Shown here one piece after another: positions 21,712 through 34,645 of a DNA stretch of 64,000 nt. Origin of the DNA: Seiridium cupressi. Lineage: Eukaryota > Ascomycota > Sordariomycetes > Amphisphaeriales > Sporocadaceae. Within the stretch, counting starts at the first letter, position 1, and each line of letters opens with the position of its first letter. Made by a program: the position numbers and the translations under genes. Below the pieces are notes generated by a model. That model saw nothing but the letters and a program-made list of their open reading frames with translations. It did no database searches and was not told the DNA's origin. The DNA lies in contig JARVKI010000028.1 in the NCBI GenBank assembly GCA_036674765.1, forward strand, positions 62,001 to 126,000, in the 5' to 3' direction.

Positions 21712-24700
21712 CTACTTCTTCTGGGCCTTCTTCCAGTTCTCTGCAAACTCGTCAAGCTCAACGTGCACCCTGAGACCTTTGTCACAGAGTGTGTTATACA
21801 CTGATCTCAACTCGGAAGAGTCCATATCCTTCAGCAAGGTCACAAAAGCCTCCATGAACAACCCCTTTGACCATGGGCAGCTCTGAATCGCGCGGTAGAA
21901 GACATCTTTGGCTTTCGATCTCAGCTCTTTTCTCCAGTGACAGTACCGTATATATGATATCCAAATTCCGATATGATGTTTACATACCTGGCTCTCGATC
22001 GCACGTTCAAAGGCCGCCCTAGTAGAATGAGCGTTTCCCACGGCCATCTCATGGCGTATGGCGAAGATGCGACTGCTGAGGCAGTCGTTCTCTCTGGTTA
22101 AGACGGTCTTATCTAGGGTTGCACGCACCCGATCTTCTATGCCAAGACGCTCTTCCCGCCACGCGTAGAGACTCAAGAATATTGTGTTCTTAGGGAAGAG
22201 CTGGACGTATTTTTCAATACATTCGCGAAAGAATGCTGGTCGATATGGACTATAACACATTAGTTTTGACGATAAGCCAATGAGGAACCTGCGACAGGGA
22301 CTTACCCGTGACTGGCATGGTAGTAGAGGAGCTGCGCAGCGAATTGCAAAAGCCTTTCATGCGCTGCACTTTCTGAAAATCCACGTGAGATCAGCTCTCC
22401 CGAGCATGCGTTGACACTGGCCATTGCTGACCATATATCACCCTGAACACTAGATTGGCCTTCTTTTCCCGAAGCCCTTGTGATATACTCCAGAAGAACT
22501 GCAGCCTCGGCATAATCCATCGCACTGTTTGGGTCTCTTGAAGAAAGCAGGTGGTCGCGATTTCCAGCCAGTAATTGCCTAATCTTGAGCATTTGGGCTG
22601 GAGATGCTACCTCTTCCGCTATTGCATCCCCGGACACTTGGCATAATCGCAGTGAAGCCTGCTTAAGTTGACCGTCGTCAAGCTCCATCCAAGCCAAAGC
22701 CATGCACAATCTTAGTCGATCTTTTAACGCCAACGCTGTCAGCCCAAGCGCAGCTGAAGCTACATTCCTAGCAGCTTCTTTGCTTCCTTTTGCAAACTCG
22801 GACTTGGCAAATCCTATGTACAAATCGATGTGACTCGGATCCTGCTTCAGGAGTGCTTTTGCCACCTTTTTGCTACTGCTTATATTGTTCGCGCTATCGA
22901 AGGAGAGATAGTATGTTTCAAGATTCTCATCTCGAAAAGACAAAGTCAGCTGCTTGAGCACATTTGACACGAAACGATATTGTTCCGGGGGTATAGATTG
23001 GCGGAGACACTCGATGTATCTAAACCACCTTTGTGACGAGAACATGGTTTCCGCAGTTTTCGTTATCGTCTGGACCTCGTAGCTAAACTCGGGATATTTG
23101 ATGCCGTTATTTTCAGTGTCATGTTGCTTCGTATCGCCGCCGATGGTTAGATAAGTACTTCCGCTACCATGAAACGCTTCATCTCGCAGAATAGTGCGAA
23201 CTGTAGTGTTTGAGCCGAAGACCGAAGGGAGTCGGCAGAAGTTAAGGAATGCGTCAAGCAGCGGCTCCTGCACCAGTGATAATGAGCCTGTGGGAACAAA
23301 GAATAAAAGATCTTCAATGTCAGCATACATGATGACACGATAGGGGTCGTCCTCTGTGCCATCATCCATAGTACGTGCAGGTACTCTGGAGTCCTCAGCT
23401 TTGTGCCTTTCGATAGCTGCCCAAGCTTTGTAGGGGTCTCTGGTGTTGAGGGGTTCACCGTTATCAAACCTCCGAGACTCTGGCGGCTCCTCCACACCTC
23501 CGTCACGATCGAAGGTTGCCCATCCTTTCGCATGCTCGTCCCCGATACGCGGCGCTTCACTCTCCCAGAAAATCTGTAGACTCGACAGAGCCGCCTCGGA
23601 TGAGACATCAGCTAAGGCGGCCGGTCTGTGAAAGTGAAGTTCAAGGACAGCCTGCCACACGGCTGTCGCCAGTTCTGTATACCCAGCATCCGCGATGCAG
23701 TGTGTTACCCTTGAGAAAACCACGATGAGCTGCTCATAGACTGTTCGCTTGTCTGCATCTGAATTTTGCGAGGCGACTTCTTTTCCAAGCAGTCGCAGTT
23801 TGCTGACATACAGCAGCTTCATATTATCATATGTGAAAGTTGTCAGGTTCGTTTGCCTGAAAGCGACGTATGCGTTCCATATTTCGAAGTTGGTGCCATG
23901 ATCTAGCATAAGCTCCTCCCATCTCTGACTGGCAGTCTTCGAGTCCCATACCTTGGAACCCTCGAGTATAGTACGCAAACGCAAGCTAGTCGTCTGTTCC
24001 GGGGTCTTCGTATGCTTTAGAGCCTTTTCGAGGAGCGAAAGTTTGATATCCGCATAGCTCTTAATTTCTGCTTGAGTAGCACTGTAGCCACCCCGACTAT
24101 GAAGATCACGAAGGTTATCTTGGTGCTCTACTAATTCAATCCAAGCATCGGTATCTTCTGGATGCTCCTTAACCCTTGCGGTCAGCTTGATATTCTTCAT
24201 CGTGATAGGGTCATTAGCAGCTGTGGTATCGAGTTCCGAGGCTGAATCGCTGCCATACTCCTCGTCGCTATCCGAGTTCTCATGCTTCTTGCTCATTCCG
24301 TGGATGGACCGGTATGAAGGCCCATTCTCGGCTGCAGATCCATCTGACCTGTAATCGGCGCGCTTCCGTTTCCTTGACTGTTTGAGGGGCAGGAAATTCT
24401 CACCTCCCGTCACTGGTTCGGATTCGACCTTTCGCACGCGCACTGAACCCGACTGCTCGTGGCGGGCTTTGGCCAACACACTCGATCGATTGCGACTGAG
24501 TTCTGAGCCTCCTTCCCCATAACCACGAAGAAAGAATTGTTCACGATTCCCACTGCGGTCGATTCTGAAGAAGCCATTTGTCCCGAGCAATCGGCCTCCC
24601 CCAAACCTACGGTAAGCAGGGACTTTATAGCGGTCGTTACCACCATAGCGTCTAATCAATGGATCACCACGGCTGTCGATGGTGAAGAGCTCATCGTTGG

Positions 24701-24971
24701 TGCGTCGGGGTGGTAGTGATCGCTGTGAGAGCTTCAACTTGTGTTCATGAGTGCTGCCAACATCCGAGTCCGTCCGTTCCGATAACCGCACGGGAGACGT
24801 GGCAGTAGACTGGGTATGCTGTTCATGAGATCTGTCCCTTCTGCGGCCGCCACCATCCTCGCGATCCCTTGTTTTCTCATGCCTCTGATCCTTCCCTGGA
24901 GCGAGCGTTGGCTCTGGCTTTTTTTTGAAAGACCCAAACTTGGGCACGCTCGTTCCTCCCGTGGATGACAT
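21712..24971 (-). CDS. nrde2: NRDE2 family protein (nuclear RNA surveillance / RNAi-linked)
   Basis: Two exons, 24971-22306 and 22249-21712, give 1067 residues, the usual size of this family. The N-terminal third is charged and disordered (RS/RD/RE-rich), followed by the conserved NRDE-2 entry region (DPLIRRYGG, DRYKVPAYRRFG) and a long array of HAT/TPR-like helices with text such as IWNAYVAFRQTN and AWIELVEHQDNL. In other organisms NRDE2 acts in nuclear RNA silencing and, through the helicase Mtr4, in control of exosome decay and splicing. The second exon continues the helical repeats (PYRPAFFRECIEKYVQLFPKN) to a natural stop. The junction restores a Gly codon. Divergent from the CLC gene, with a 1.5 kb gap. 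Confidence 0.92.
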
Positions 24972-26478
24972 GGCAGTGCCGTGCGTGCATTAGCGATTGC
25001 AAGGAACCCCATGCATCATTCAGGCCTGGTCATCGGCACTGAGGGTTGTTTTCATGAATCGTTGATTGCCTAACCTCGGAGCCGTTCGCGTTATGTACTT
25101 TCTGTCTACCTTAAGGAGAGTGTCTATGTGGTTAAAATCAACCAGTTGCTGGCAGCTGTGGGGCATTTAGCACGCTGTATATCACCGCACCTCGGCTCGG
25201 TGGAGTAGATGGGTTTCCTCTCAGAAAACAAGACTTCCTCATTTGGATTTGCAATAATCTTGCTGGTATAACCAAGAATAAAAATCGTTTCATTTGTTCT
25301 TGTTCATGTCCATGTTACCTTTTCCTGGTCAGTTGTCCATAGTCCCTGGGCAAATGGATGGTGGAGTTGCGTGCTGCAATCCATTTTAACTAGATACCTA
25401 ATGACAGGGGATTCTCCGTGAGCCATGGATATTGAAAGCTTCGAAGGAGAATGTCTACTTGGTTTAATACATCTTGACGAGGTTGTGTTTGTTTTATAGG
25501 AGAGCGACTGCTATGCTCCGAGGTTACGAGTACTCCTATTTGGGCGCCACTGGTAGGAGTGATGACTTACAGTACGCATCAAATCTCCCCTTTCTGCTCA
25601 AGACTCGAGTCATACCGTCTGTATCTGTGCGTCCAGCGTCAAAAGGTAGAAAAGCCGTTGGGCCAGCTTGTCAACGGTTCTCAGATCTGGAGCTACAGCA
25701 GTGACGAGGAGTCTAGTCAGTAGCTTGCAGCCTCTCGAATCAGATGGTGCAACCAAGTTACGAGGCAATTGGTCAAGGTTGGAGTGAAGGGCCGCTAAGG
25801 CGCACTAGTGCTAGATGCTAGGTGTGCATCCCGCTTTTCAGGGTCCTCGTCGTGTTTCCCGGGGACGCAGCATCCATGTGATTAGCCATCGGGCAGGGTC
25901 ACAAGCCCAATGATATAATTGTGTGTAGCTTCCTTGCATGACCGCCTTATCCTTCTCAAACGCCCGCGCCGCAACAATAAGGTAGGGCAGGATCCGTCTG
26001 ACTTGGAAGTGGCTTGCACAGCCCAAGAATCCGTCAAATGCTCTTCTAACGTGGATCCGTCACCTGTGCAAACTGTCTCTTCTGGCTGGGCCAATGCCCG
26101 AAGTAGGTCGCATGCTCTCAAGCCGCCCCACGTACAGGGAGACGTCGCGAAGATAACAGCTGCTATCTAAACTCTCACACTCTGTTTCTCTGTCGACCGA
26201 TCACGACAATCCCAGAACAGGGCTCGTGGCTGTCGTTCTTTTGAGCATACAACAGCTCTGCCGCGGATGTCCTTGCGTCTGCCCACAGGCTTCCGATCGC
26301 CCGAAAGTCCCAAGGAAGCGCCAGTCCTCCCAATTCCGAGACGAATGCTCCGCTGAAGTCCCACTCCGACCACCGTCTCTCGCACCTTGGCCTTGCGGGA
26401 CGCGCATCAGTCTTTGGGCCTCCCTGATTGCTTTGTTAGAGGAGCGTGCCTTTTGCCGGTGTTGGCTGCGTTTTCAAC
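24972..26478. promoter_or_regulatory. Divergent promoter region, NRDE2 / CLC
   Basis: About 1.5 kb between the two start codons. Short open frames exist (for example near 25474-25704 and 26201-26407) but show no family match and overlap antisense frames. Both genes' promoters and 5' leaders must lie here. Confidence 0.5.
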
Positions 26479-29286
26479 ATGCCCAAGAGCGTAGACACCG
26501 ACATGGATCGGGATCCATATCCTGACATGACGGCTTCGCAGCATTCTATAGCATCCCAGCTCAGTGTGCCGTCCTCCCCTACATACACCCGTCGCCGTCA
26601 TATGCGGTCGAGAAGGCCGTCCGTGTCCGAACAAGCTCCTGACGAGCGAACTTCCCTCCTCAGACCCTCAAGGTCCCGAATACGTGTACACAGTCCGAAC
26701 GGCAGCGCAACCCCGAAGAGCCCTCGTATCTCAAGACATCATAGCTATGCCACCGTGGCGAAACACCATAGTAGAGCTGGCTCATTCAGCCAGCGCCTAA
26801 TAAACGCCCTCGCAGATAGACAAGAGTCTTTGACCGAATCAAAGGGCACCATCTTCGCAGACGAGAGGGTGTGGTATGATCAGTTCACATCAACAGACTG
26901 GGTCCACGACAGCATAGCGGACGCGTACAGGGTAAAAGCATTACGCGCACGGAAGGGCTTTTGGGGTAAAGCCAATGTGCTTTTCGACAGTGCTCAAGGT
27001 TGGATTTTGAGTGCTGTTGTCGGCTTTTTAGTTGCCGTCCTTGCCTACTGTGTGAATGTAGCCGAGACTACCATTTTCGACTACAAAGATGGCTATTGTG
27101 CAAAAGCCTGGTATTTGAGAGAGAAGGTAAGTCTGCGGCCCCTGAAACCTTGGAGTCTGCTTTACCCGAACCCAATTTGTGACTACGGTCTAACCTGCCT
27201 CCCAGATGTGCTGTCCACATGGTCCTTGCACAGATTGGCGGAACTGGTCCGAAGTTTTGGGCGGTCACCCTTTTGGAGACAAATGGACCGAGTTCGGCGT
27301 CTACCTGGTGGCTGTGGTTTTGCTCTCGGTACTAGCTTGCCTACTTACCTTAACCACCAAGACTGTTGTGCCGTCTGCCTATCGTATGACCACGCTCGAC
27401 GAGAATCTGGCAGCAGACTTTCCGACCGAGGTTGATGACAATGACAACGAAGACGACCCCCAAGATCTCAACCCCCAGGAGCGACTCTCAGAGCCCGCTG
27501 CACCTCCCATGGTCTACTATTCAGCCGCAGGCAGTGGTGTTGCCGAGGTTCGAGTCATCCTGAGTGGTTTCGTGCTGCACGGGTTTCTCGGCTTCAAGAC
27601 ATTGGTGATTAAGTCGGCAGGTCTGATTCTGAGCGTAGCCTCGGGCTTGAGCCTTGGAAAAGAAGGTCCCTACGTTCATATTGCCACTTGCATCGGCAAC
27701 ATTTGTTGTCGACTCTTCGCCAAGTACGACCAGAACGATGGCAAGAGGCGCGAGGTCTTGTCCGCCGCAGCCGCGGCAGGAGTTGTCGTTGCTTTCGGCG
27801 CTCCTCTTGGCGGGGTCCTCTTCGGATTGGAAGAGGTCGCCTACTTCTTCCCTGCGAAGACCCTCTTCCGGACTTTCTTCTGCTGCATTACCGCGGCACT
27901 ATCGTTGAAATTCCTCAATCCTTACGGAACCCACAAGATCGTCATGTTCGAGGTCCGTTACAAGGTTGACTGGCAGTACTTTGAGCTTGTTAGCTTCATT
28001 CTTGTTGGCATCCTAGGGGGTGCCGCCGGTGCTTTGTTTATCAAAGCGTCGAGGAAATGGGCTGTGACCTTCCGCAAGATCCGAGTCATCAAGAAATATC
28101 CAATGGTCGAGGTTGTCCTGGTTGCGCTAGTAACAGGCCTCATCGGGTATTGGAACCCTTTAACAAAACTCCCTGTCGCAAAACTCCTTCTCAACCTTGC
28201 TGCGCCGTGCGATGATGATACCAGAGACAGCTTGGGCCTGTGTCCAGATGAGATTGGCGAAATTCCTGGTATTATGCGTCTTCTTCTTGCAGCCTTCTTA
28301 ATCAAAGGGTTTCTCACCATCATCACATTTGGTATCAAGGTCCCAGCCGGTATCTATGTGCCATCCATGGTGGTTGGTGGTTTGATGGGAAGAATTGTCG
28401 GTCATGCTACACAGTGGCTTGTACTACGCTTCCCACATGCAAGCCTATGGGGCACTTGCCCAGTCTATGCACAGGCTACGTGCATACAGCCTGGTGTCTA
28501 TGCCCTCATTGCTGCTGGTTCCACAATGTGTGGAGTGACAAGGTTGTCGGTTACGCTTGCCGTCATTCTGTTTGAGTTGACCGGAAGTCTCGACTACGTG
28601 CTGCCTTTTTCTTTGGCGATTCTCGTGGCCAAATGGACAGCAGACGCTATGGAGCCCTTGAGTATCTATGATCTTCTCACCGAGATGAACTCCTATCCTT
28701 TCCTCAACAACAAGCACAAGCCTATATTCACGTCGGATCTTGAGGATATTCTTCCTCGACGAGTCCGCCGGGAACGTGTCATTGATATCACAAACTCACC
28801 TCTTGTACCAGCTTCGGAGTTACGGACGAAGCTAGAATTGTTGCACAAGGCGGGCGAGCTAGACGGCGGTCTTCCAATTCTACGGGACGGCATCCTCGTA
28901 GGATTGATACCTGCGCCCGACCTGGAGTATGCTCTCGATAAACTTCCAGATGAAGGGTCAGCCCTTTGTTTGATGGCAAATGTGCCATCCATCGATGACG
29001 ATGAAGACGACGAGCGGGACCCTACAGACTTCACCCCGTACATTGATCCCGCCCCCGTGGCCTTGGATATTCGATCTCCCATGGATCTGGTCTATGAATG
29101 TTTTGTCAAGCTCGGTCTCCGATACATTTGCGTCTTGAAGGATGGACGCTATGCTGGCATGGTAAGTCTTTTAGTCCAGTGTTACCTCTGTTGAGATGGA
29201 CTTAATAGCTGATTTTGGTGCAGACACATAAGAAGCGCTTTGTTAAATACATGCGTGAGATCGAGGAGAAGCAACATGCTTCTTAG
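26479..29286 (+). CDS. CLC chloride channel / chloride-proton antiporter
   Basis: Three exons, 26479-27126, 27206-29161 and 29224-29286, give 888 residues. After a long Ser/Arg-rich cytosolic N-terminus comes a CLC core with all signature loops: G-S-G-V-A-E-V around 325-331, G-K-E-G-P-Y-V-H at 367-374, and AGIYVPSMVVGG further on. E369 is the gating glutamate, which in the family goes with Cl-/H+ exchange in many endomembrane members. Two CBS domains follow at the C-terminus, the second completed by the 20-residue last exon. Likely a vacuolar/Golgi or plasma membrane anion transporter of the yeast Gef1 type. The open frame extends a little further 5' but only from a GTG; the ATG at 26479 is the first eukaryotic start. 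Confidence 0.93.
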
Positions 29287-30116
29287 TTGGAGGTGCACAT
29301 AAACTTTTTGGTGGAAATGATTTTCAAACTTTTTTCAGGTCAGTTGCTGCATATGGTCGCATTTCGAGGGCGGGGACGGTCATTGCATTTTCACAGGGGT
29401 TGCATATGACATTGGGAAAGCCTTATGGGACTCTTTCCCATGTATAAGTGTTTTGGCGACGCAATAAGTGGGCCGGCTGCTTATAATTCGAGCATCTTGA
29501 GACTTGCTCGTGGCATTAGGGATAGACGACATTCACCAGACAATTCAAAAAATTGATCTCCGACCATAAATTTGCCGCCGATAAAGTACGTATTCAAGAT
29601 CTGCTGAACGAGCTCGGTGAACCAACGCACTAGGCCAATGCGTTTTCAGGACCAAGTCAGCGATAAGCCTTTATAAACTGGGATGATGCAAGGTATTCGC
29701 AGAAGAAACGTGCCTCGTCTATAACTTACGAACTATCGGGCTCGTCGGCGGTGTCCTGTCTGATATTGCACTCCATACTGAGATAGTAGCGACTAGGATT
29801 GCACATAAAAAGTAAAATTTATGTCTCTATCAACGAAATCGAAGCCCTGCCCCATGCTATGTTCATGCTGCCTCTCCTCGTAGATTATGACCTTGTCAAA
29901 AACTTGAAGCTATCGCTCACGTCCTTCATTGCATCCCCCAGGCGGATATTTCCAACTGACAAGATGTTTCGATCAAAAAGAAAACACCTTGCTTGAACAG
30001 ATGTATGAATTCCAATCCCTGTAAATAACATATCGTCATATCTACCGAAATACACACGTAATAATCAATCGCTTCGACTCTCCCGACTGATTCGACCTCT
30101 GCCCAGTCATCCATCT
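29287..30116. terminator. Convergent 3' region, CLC / MFS pump
   Basis: Both flanking genes end toward this segment. It carries their 3' untranslated regions; no other gene recognised. Confidence 0.4.
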
Positions 30117-32492
30117 CTAATAAACCTTATGACGCTATGCTTCGTATTAGAAAGAAAAAAAAAATACGGGAGTAGAGCTAAAGCTCCGTGTACTTACGCT
30201 TGAGAAGAACGCGGAAATAAACGACAAAGCTGAGCCTCCCACTGTGGTGCAAAACCCATTACGAATCGATAGAGTAGTCTCTTCAGCTACTTCAGTCTGA
30301 AGTTCTGGGCTGAGGCTCTCAAACAAGCTGCTGTGCGTTCCTGTGGTTAATTGGGGCAGGTCTGAGGCTGAGTGTCCCGGGAGGAGTCTGCCAAGCTTCT
30401 CTACGCCGATGTTACCATATAGCGAACCTGCAATCCCGAGAAATGTGATTGTTCCCACGTTTTGTGCTTTGGGGCATATGTTAGTATAATCGTTCATTAG
30501 GTAACTCCAGACAAGGACGCAGACTTACCCCCTACCATGGCACCCACGGCGTTGCTAGCATCTGACGCTCCGACAATGGTTTGAGCTACAGCAACGCTAG
30601 CTGTCAAGAAAGAACCAATTCCCGTACCTATGAGTGCAGTGCAGCCATAGATGGCCGAGTCCGAAGTCGTGGCGTCCAGCCTGACTGGTTTCTCAGGAGC
30701 CGATATAGAGCAGGGGGTCGTAAACTTAGGATGACTTACACATTGGCACAGCACCGGTCAAGATCACAGCGTTATCAAATAGGTACTTAAGGGACAATCA
30801 GAGGTCAGCAATTTCATATAGAATGAACACGGATACGATCAAGTAGTTTCTCGGGCCAGTTATTGCGAAGGGAAAGTGGGAGGACAAGGAAGTGGGAAAG
30901 GGACCCATGCTCAAGGGCGACAGGAAATCTGGAAAGTCACTTGCCATGGGCTATAATAACCAAGCTTGGGCATTAGAGCACCCTTCAAGATAGAAAACAA
31001 AATCATCATGCTCATAAGGGGCAAGAGACGAATACCAGCTTCCAAGGCGCCATCTCCCCTGGTGAATTGAAAAATCAGGGGAGTATAATAGATGGTGGTC
31101 AGCATGGTGCCACCACAAACAAGGATCTGGAACTGTAAAATGTTGAGCTCCATGTTTTTTGTAAAGTGGCCTGGATAGAGCCTGTTTTCTTTTGCAACGC
31201 CGGGATGGTAAATCGTGAGAAGAAGGAAGGCGATGAGCAGGACGCCCGTCATGACCCAGAGTGCGATTTCCGATCCACTGTCGAACGGATAGTAGATACC
31301 ACCGAACGTCAAGGCCATGGCGTAACAGGCAGTGCCAGCTTCGAAAGCCGTGAAGCCAATCCAGTCCTGGATGAAGAATTTCTGAGCCAACGGGATGTCC
31401 ATGGGATTGATGCTGGGCAGACAGAAAAGGAACCCTGGGGTGAAGATGCCAACGACAACCAGGTTGAGGTAAAACGCCCAACGCCAGGTGGCGCTGTTCT
31501 CGGCGAACGCACCACCGATGACAGGGCCAATGACGCTACCGATGCCGTACATGGTGATGATGCCGGAGAAGTATAGTGGACGTTCACGATTGGTGGTAGA
31601 TATGGCGACAATCCTCAGCCCACCAGCGTAAACACCACAGCCAAAGAAGCCTTGAAGAAAGGGTCCTACAATCAAAACATCCATTGTTAGGGCAGCACCA
31701 CATATGATGCTGCCGACCTCGAAACCAAGTACCATAATGAGAAAGTACCTTTAAGACTCTCGAGGTTAGTAACAGCCATATTGGGAAGTGGGTAAATTTT
31801 TCCAGGAGTAAGACAATACGAGAAGGGTATCTTCATCCTCTGGGAGTCGCTTACCACTTCACGTTGAAGACACCCATGGCCTTCCCACTGTGGGCCACGA
31901 CCCGTGGTTAGCTCTGTGAAACCCAAAATTTACAATCAATCACATTGGCTTACTGAGGCAGGATGGAGACGGTCCCGAGACTCAATGCCACTCCTATCCA
32001 TGGCAGTTTTTCGACCTCTCCAAATGTGTCAATGATGGATGGTTGGATATCGGCAACCTACTCAGTTTGAGAAAGATGAATCTATTCTGACGGCTAGCAC
32101 AGCCGGGCTATTACTCACATTTTTGCCATCAATGGCGAAGAGCAACACTGTCAAAAGTACAGAAAGATGGGCAAAGACCCACTGTAACAACTATATAGTA
32201 GTCAGTATACGCTATCATATACATACAAAAACCATATCTAGCGCAGTTGATCGACGTGTTGTCTGGGATGGCGGTAGCGAACCTTGAAGCCGGTGACACT
32301 CCTCACAGGGCCCGAGTTATGCTGAGACTTCTCCTCGACTTTAGCCACACGATTCGAGTTGGGTTCGGATGATCTCGTGAGGTCGTCTTTCCCATCGTCA
32401 ATCCGTGCAATCTGATGTGGCGCGTCTGTACCGAGAGTGCTGGCCTCGCTTGAGATGCCGGTATCATTCGCCATATCGAGAGTAGCAGCCAT
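30117..32492 (-). CDS. MFS multidrug efflux-type transporter (DHA14 class)
   Basis: Nine exons by my reading: 32492-32283, 32181-32119, 32057-31954, 31887-31855, 31748-30941, 30785-30740, 30684-30529, 30466-30198 and a short last one ending at 30117; about 568 residues. The text is typical of 14-helix drug:H+ antiporters: GKAMGVFNVKW after TM2, motif C (YGIGSVIGPVIGGAF) in TM5, WRWAFYLNL next, and SSDxxNAVGAM-like text near TM13. All junctions keep phase. The last exon is uncertain: TAG acceptor at 30135-30137 gives RHKVY then stop, while AG at 30140-30141 gives a ten-residue tail ending at 30107. The fourth exon is only 33 nt. Substrate unknown; no biosynthetic genes adjoin it. Confidence 0.85.
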
Positions 32493-33493
32493 AACGTCCA
32501 GAAATACTAGACTGCTATGTCCTGGGGACGGTATAGAATTGGCTGCTTGTTGAATGCAGGGGCTGAGCACGGAGAAAAAAGGAGTGCCCGCAACTGTTTC
32601 GCTGCAGGAAAGCCAGACTAAACAAGGGAGACATTGTTGCACCGAGGGAAATCATTTGTGCCAAATAAAAAACCAACACAAAGCTCGACGAAGGAGTTCT
32701 AAGCATTGTGAAATATCTCTACGGATGACTGATATACCTTTAGATCTATAACCAACCCCTGGGGAAGGTGTTTTATAGGCTCGGGCCGAGCTGACCGAGC
32801 CACTCCTAGCAAATAGGGCACATGTATACGTTCAACATATGCGGCCGCCTGAACATATTTGTAGGGACCAGGCCTGCAGCATAACTTTAGTATCCCATTG
32901 TGAGTCCTGGTTAGCTAGCTAGTTAAGGGTGTAAATACTATGTATGGATACTGCTTCCTTGAACCTCGATCATAAACAGTTCAGTCACGTTGTGCAGTGG
33001 CGAGAAGAAATCTAATCGAATCTCTTAGTCGCTTTTCATTACATACGGCGAAACAGCGAGGTGCCTTACCAATCAAGTTCATCAATCAGTAAGCTTCACC
33101 TCGGGCCGAACCACCGAGGGAGCATTCGTGCGCATCCGACTACGATACATTTGGCCTTTACTAGCCGTCTGCTTACCGTAATGTAAAGGTTCTGGATTAT
33201 GTCAGCTTATCGTTTTGACCAGCTACTTCACGGCTACAAAATTGTGATTGGCACGGCATAGTTGTCGCGCTTTTTTGAGTCGTTGAGATTGGCGCAAGCA
33301 CTACGGGAAGGAAATCCTCGGCATTGGTTTGTTTTGGGTACCTTGAGGAAAAGTACTCTATGATCTATCTACGCAGTAACTGAAGTAGCAGTGGGCATTG
33401 TGGCACATTCTCTATCATATCTAGGATTTGACGTCTGCTTAAAAAAAAACGTAGGAATCACGCACCCAAGCGTTACTATCCTACTTTGCCGAC
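32493..33493. other. Intergenic region
   Basis: Promoter of the leftward MFS gene and sequence upstream of the protease remnant. I looked for the N-terminal half of an aspartic protease here (an F-D-T-G motif and flap) and did not find it. Confidence 0.45.
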
Positions 33494-34042
33494 ATGTTCG
33501 CTTTAGAAGTACCTAGGGGGACTCATGACAGGGTTGGTGAGTTAAGCTTTGAGGATATCAATCCCGAGTACACCATTATTAGCACGTCCAGATCGCTGTC
33601 TCCGGTAGGTAAAGACGATAGAGCCTGGTTCGTTGATGCTCGGTCCTTCATGTTGGACCACCAGACCCATCCCTGGCACCAAACATTCGTGAAAGGGACA
33701 CGAGCCATGTCTACAAGCGACTGGTTCATAGCGTTGCCCACACGAATCGTAGACCGTGTTCACCAGGAAACCAGAATGGTCTGCGGCTTCGTATTTTGTG
33801 AAGTCGACTGGTCGGTCTCGGTGATTACAACATCATAATGACCCCTTTTCAGTACGCGCCAATGGCAGTTAATGGGGGAGAACGACCTGTACTCTGTCGA
33901 AGGGTTAACCACGAGAAGCAACGACCCCTACGCAGAGGCCACCCTCGTTTTAGGTTTGCCCTTCTTCAACGCGTTCTACAGGTTCGTCCTCGATGACTCT
34001 TTAATACATTCCTTACTAAGCATACGACTAAAGTGTGTTTGA
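33494..34042 (+). pseudogene. Remnant of a pepsin-like aspartic protease (C-terminal half)
   Basis: One reading frame, broken only by adjacent stops TAA TGA at 33836-33841, carries recognisable blocks of the second half of a fungal aspartic protease. In order: FALEVPRG with GELSF (as in the usual LPRG...GEL.FGG strand), INPEYT, WFVDARSFML (usual WQV...S..L), WFIALPTRIVDRVH (usual TSFIALP...V..I), and after the stops LVLGLPFFNAFYRFVLDD (usual ILG..FL..FY.VFD). The catalytic D-T-G that should precede FIALP is missing and replaced by STSDW. No N-terminal lobe lies upstream. I read it as a truncated, decayed copy. A living gene with an intron across the stops (TTTTCAG acceptor at 33846-33852) is conceivable but would still lack both active sites. 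Confidence 0.55.
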
Positions 34043-34645
34043 TTTTGATAAACATGAGGTTCGATGTATATCTCGCCATCCTTCTAGCAACCATGGCTGT
34101 ACATGCTGACGGGATCTTGTAAAGGAACCAAAGCCGTAAATTGTAACAGTGCCAGATACAGGTACTGGGAAAGCCTTAGCTTTCGATTTGCCTAGCCGGA
34201 ACACCTGCTGCTTTTACTACCGGTACATCGGCCCCTCTAACGACATGTGGTGGGCTTGACCATATCATTACTGGAATAATATTAGTATGCCGATGTTCGA
34301 CTTGGCTTTAAGAGCCATGAAGTGATTTAGGCGGCGCATGCTTTGATCTAATGTATGACGTCGTTCTCAGCTCACTAGCAAGCACCCGATGTGGTGTTGC
34401 AGTTCACGTGCAATCGCAGCTGACTCAAGAACAACCCTGACGGGTCATTGGTATTTGCGATACGACTCACAGGGTTGTTGTAGTTAATGGGAAACTAATA
34501 GGACAAAGCCTTGTACTTATTTAAGGCATAGAAGTATTCAAGTCATCCAGAACTGCGTTATGTTGGCCAGCATGCTCATCGGTCATCTGTCGTTGTTCCA
34601 TGTAGCTCTCTACCCTGTGGAACGAGGTCACTCGCCAAGAGCGTT
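34043..34645. other. Intergenic region
   Basis: AT-leaning sequence between the protease remnant and the end of the DUF7719 gene. Nothing recognised. Confidence 0.45.

Noticed and set aside
26446..26478. N-terminal extension of the CLC protein
   Set aside because: The extra codons begin with GTG, not ATG, so the eukaryotic start is the ATG at 26479.
32493..33493. N-terminal half of the aspartic protease
   Set aside because: Searched all frames by eye for the first catalytic DTG and flap motifs; a FITYGE-like text near 33033 is too weak to count.
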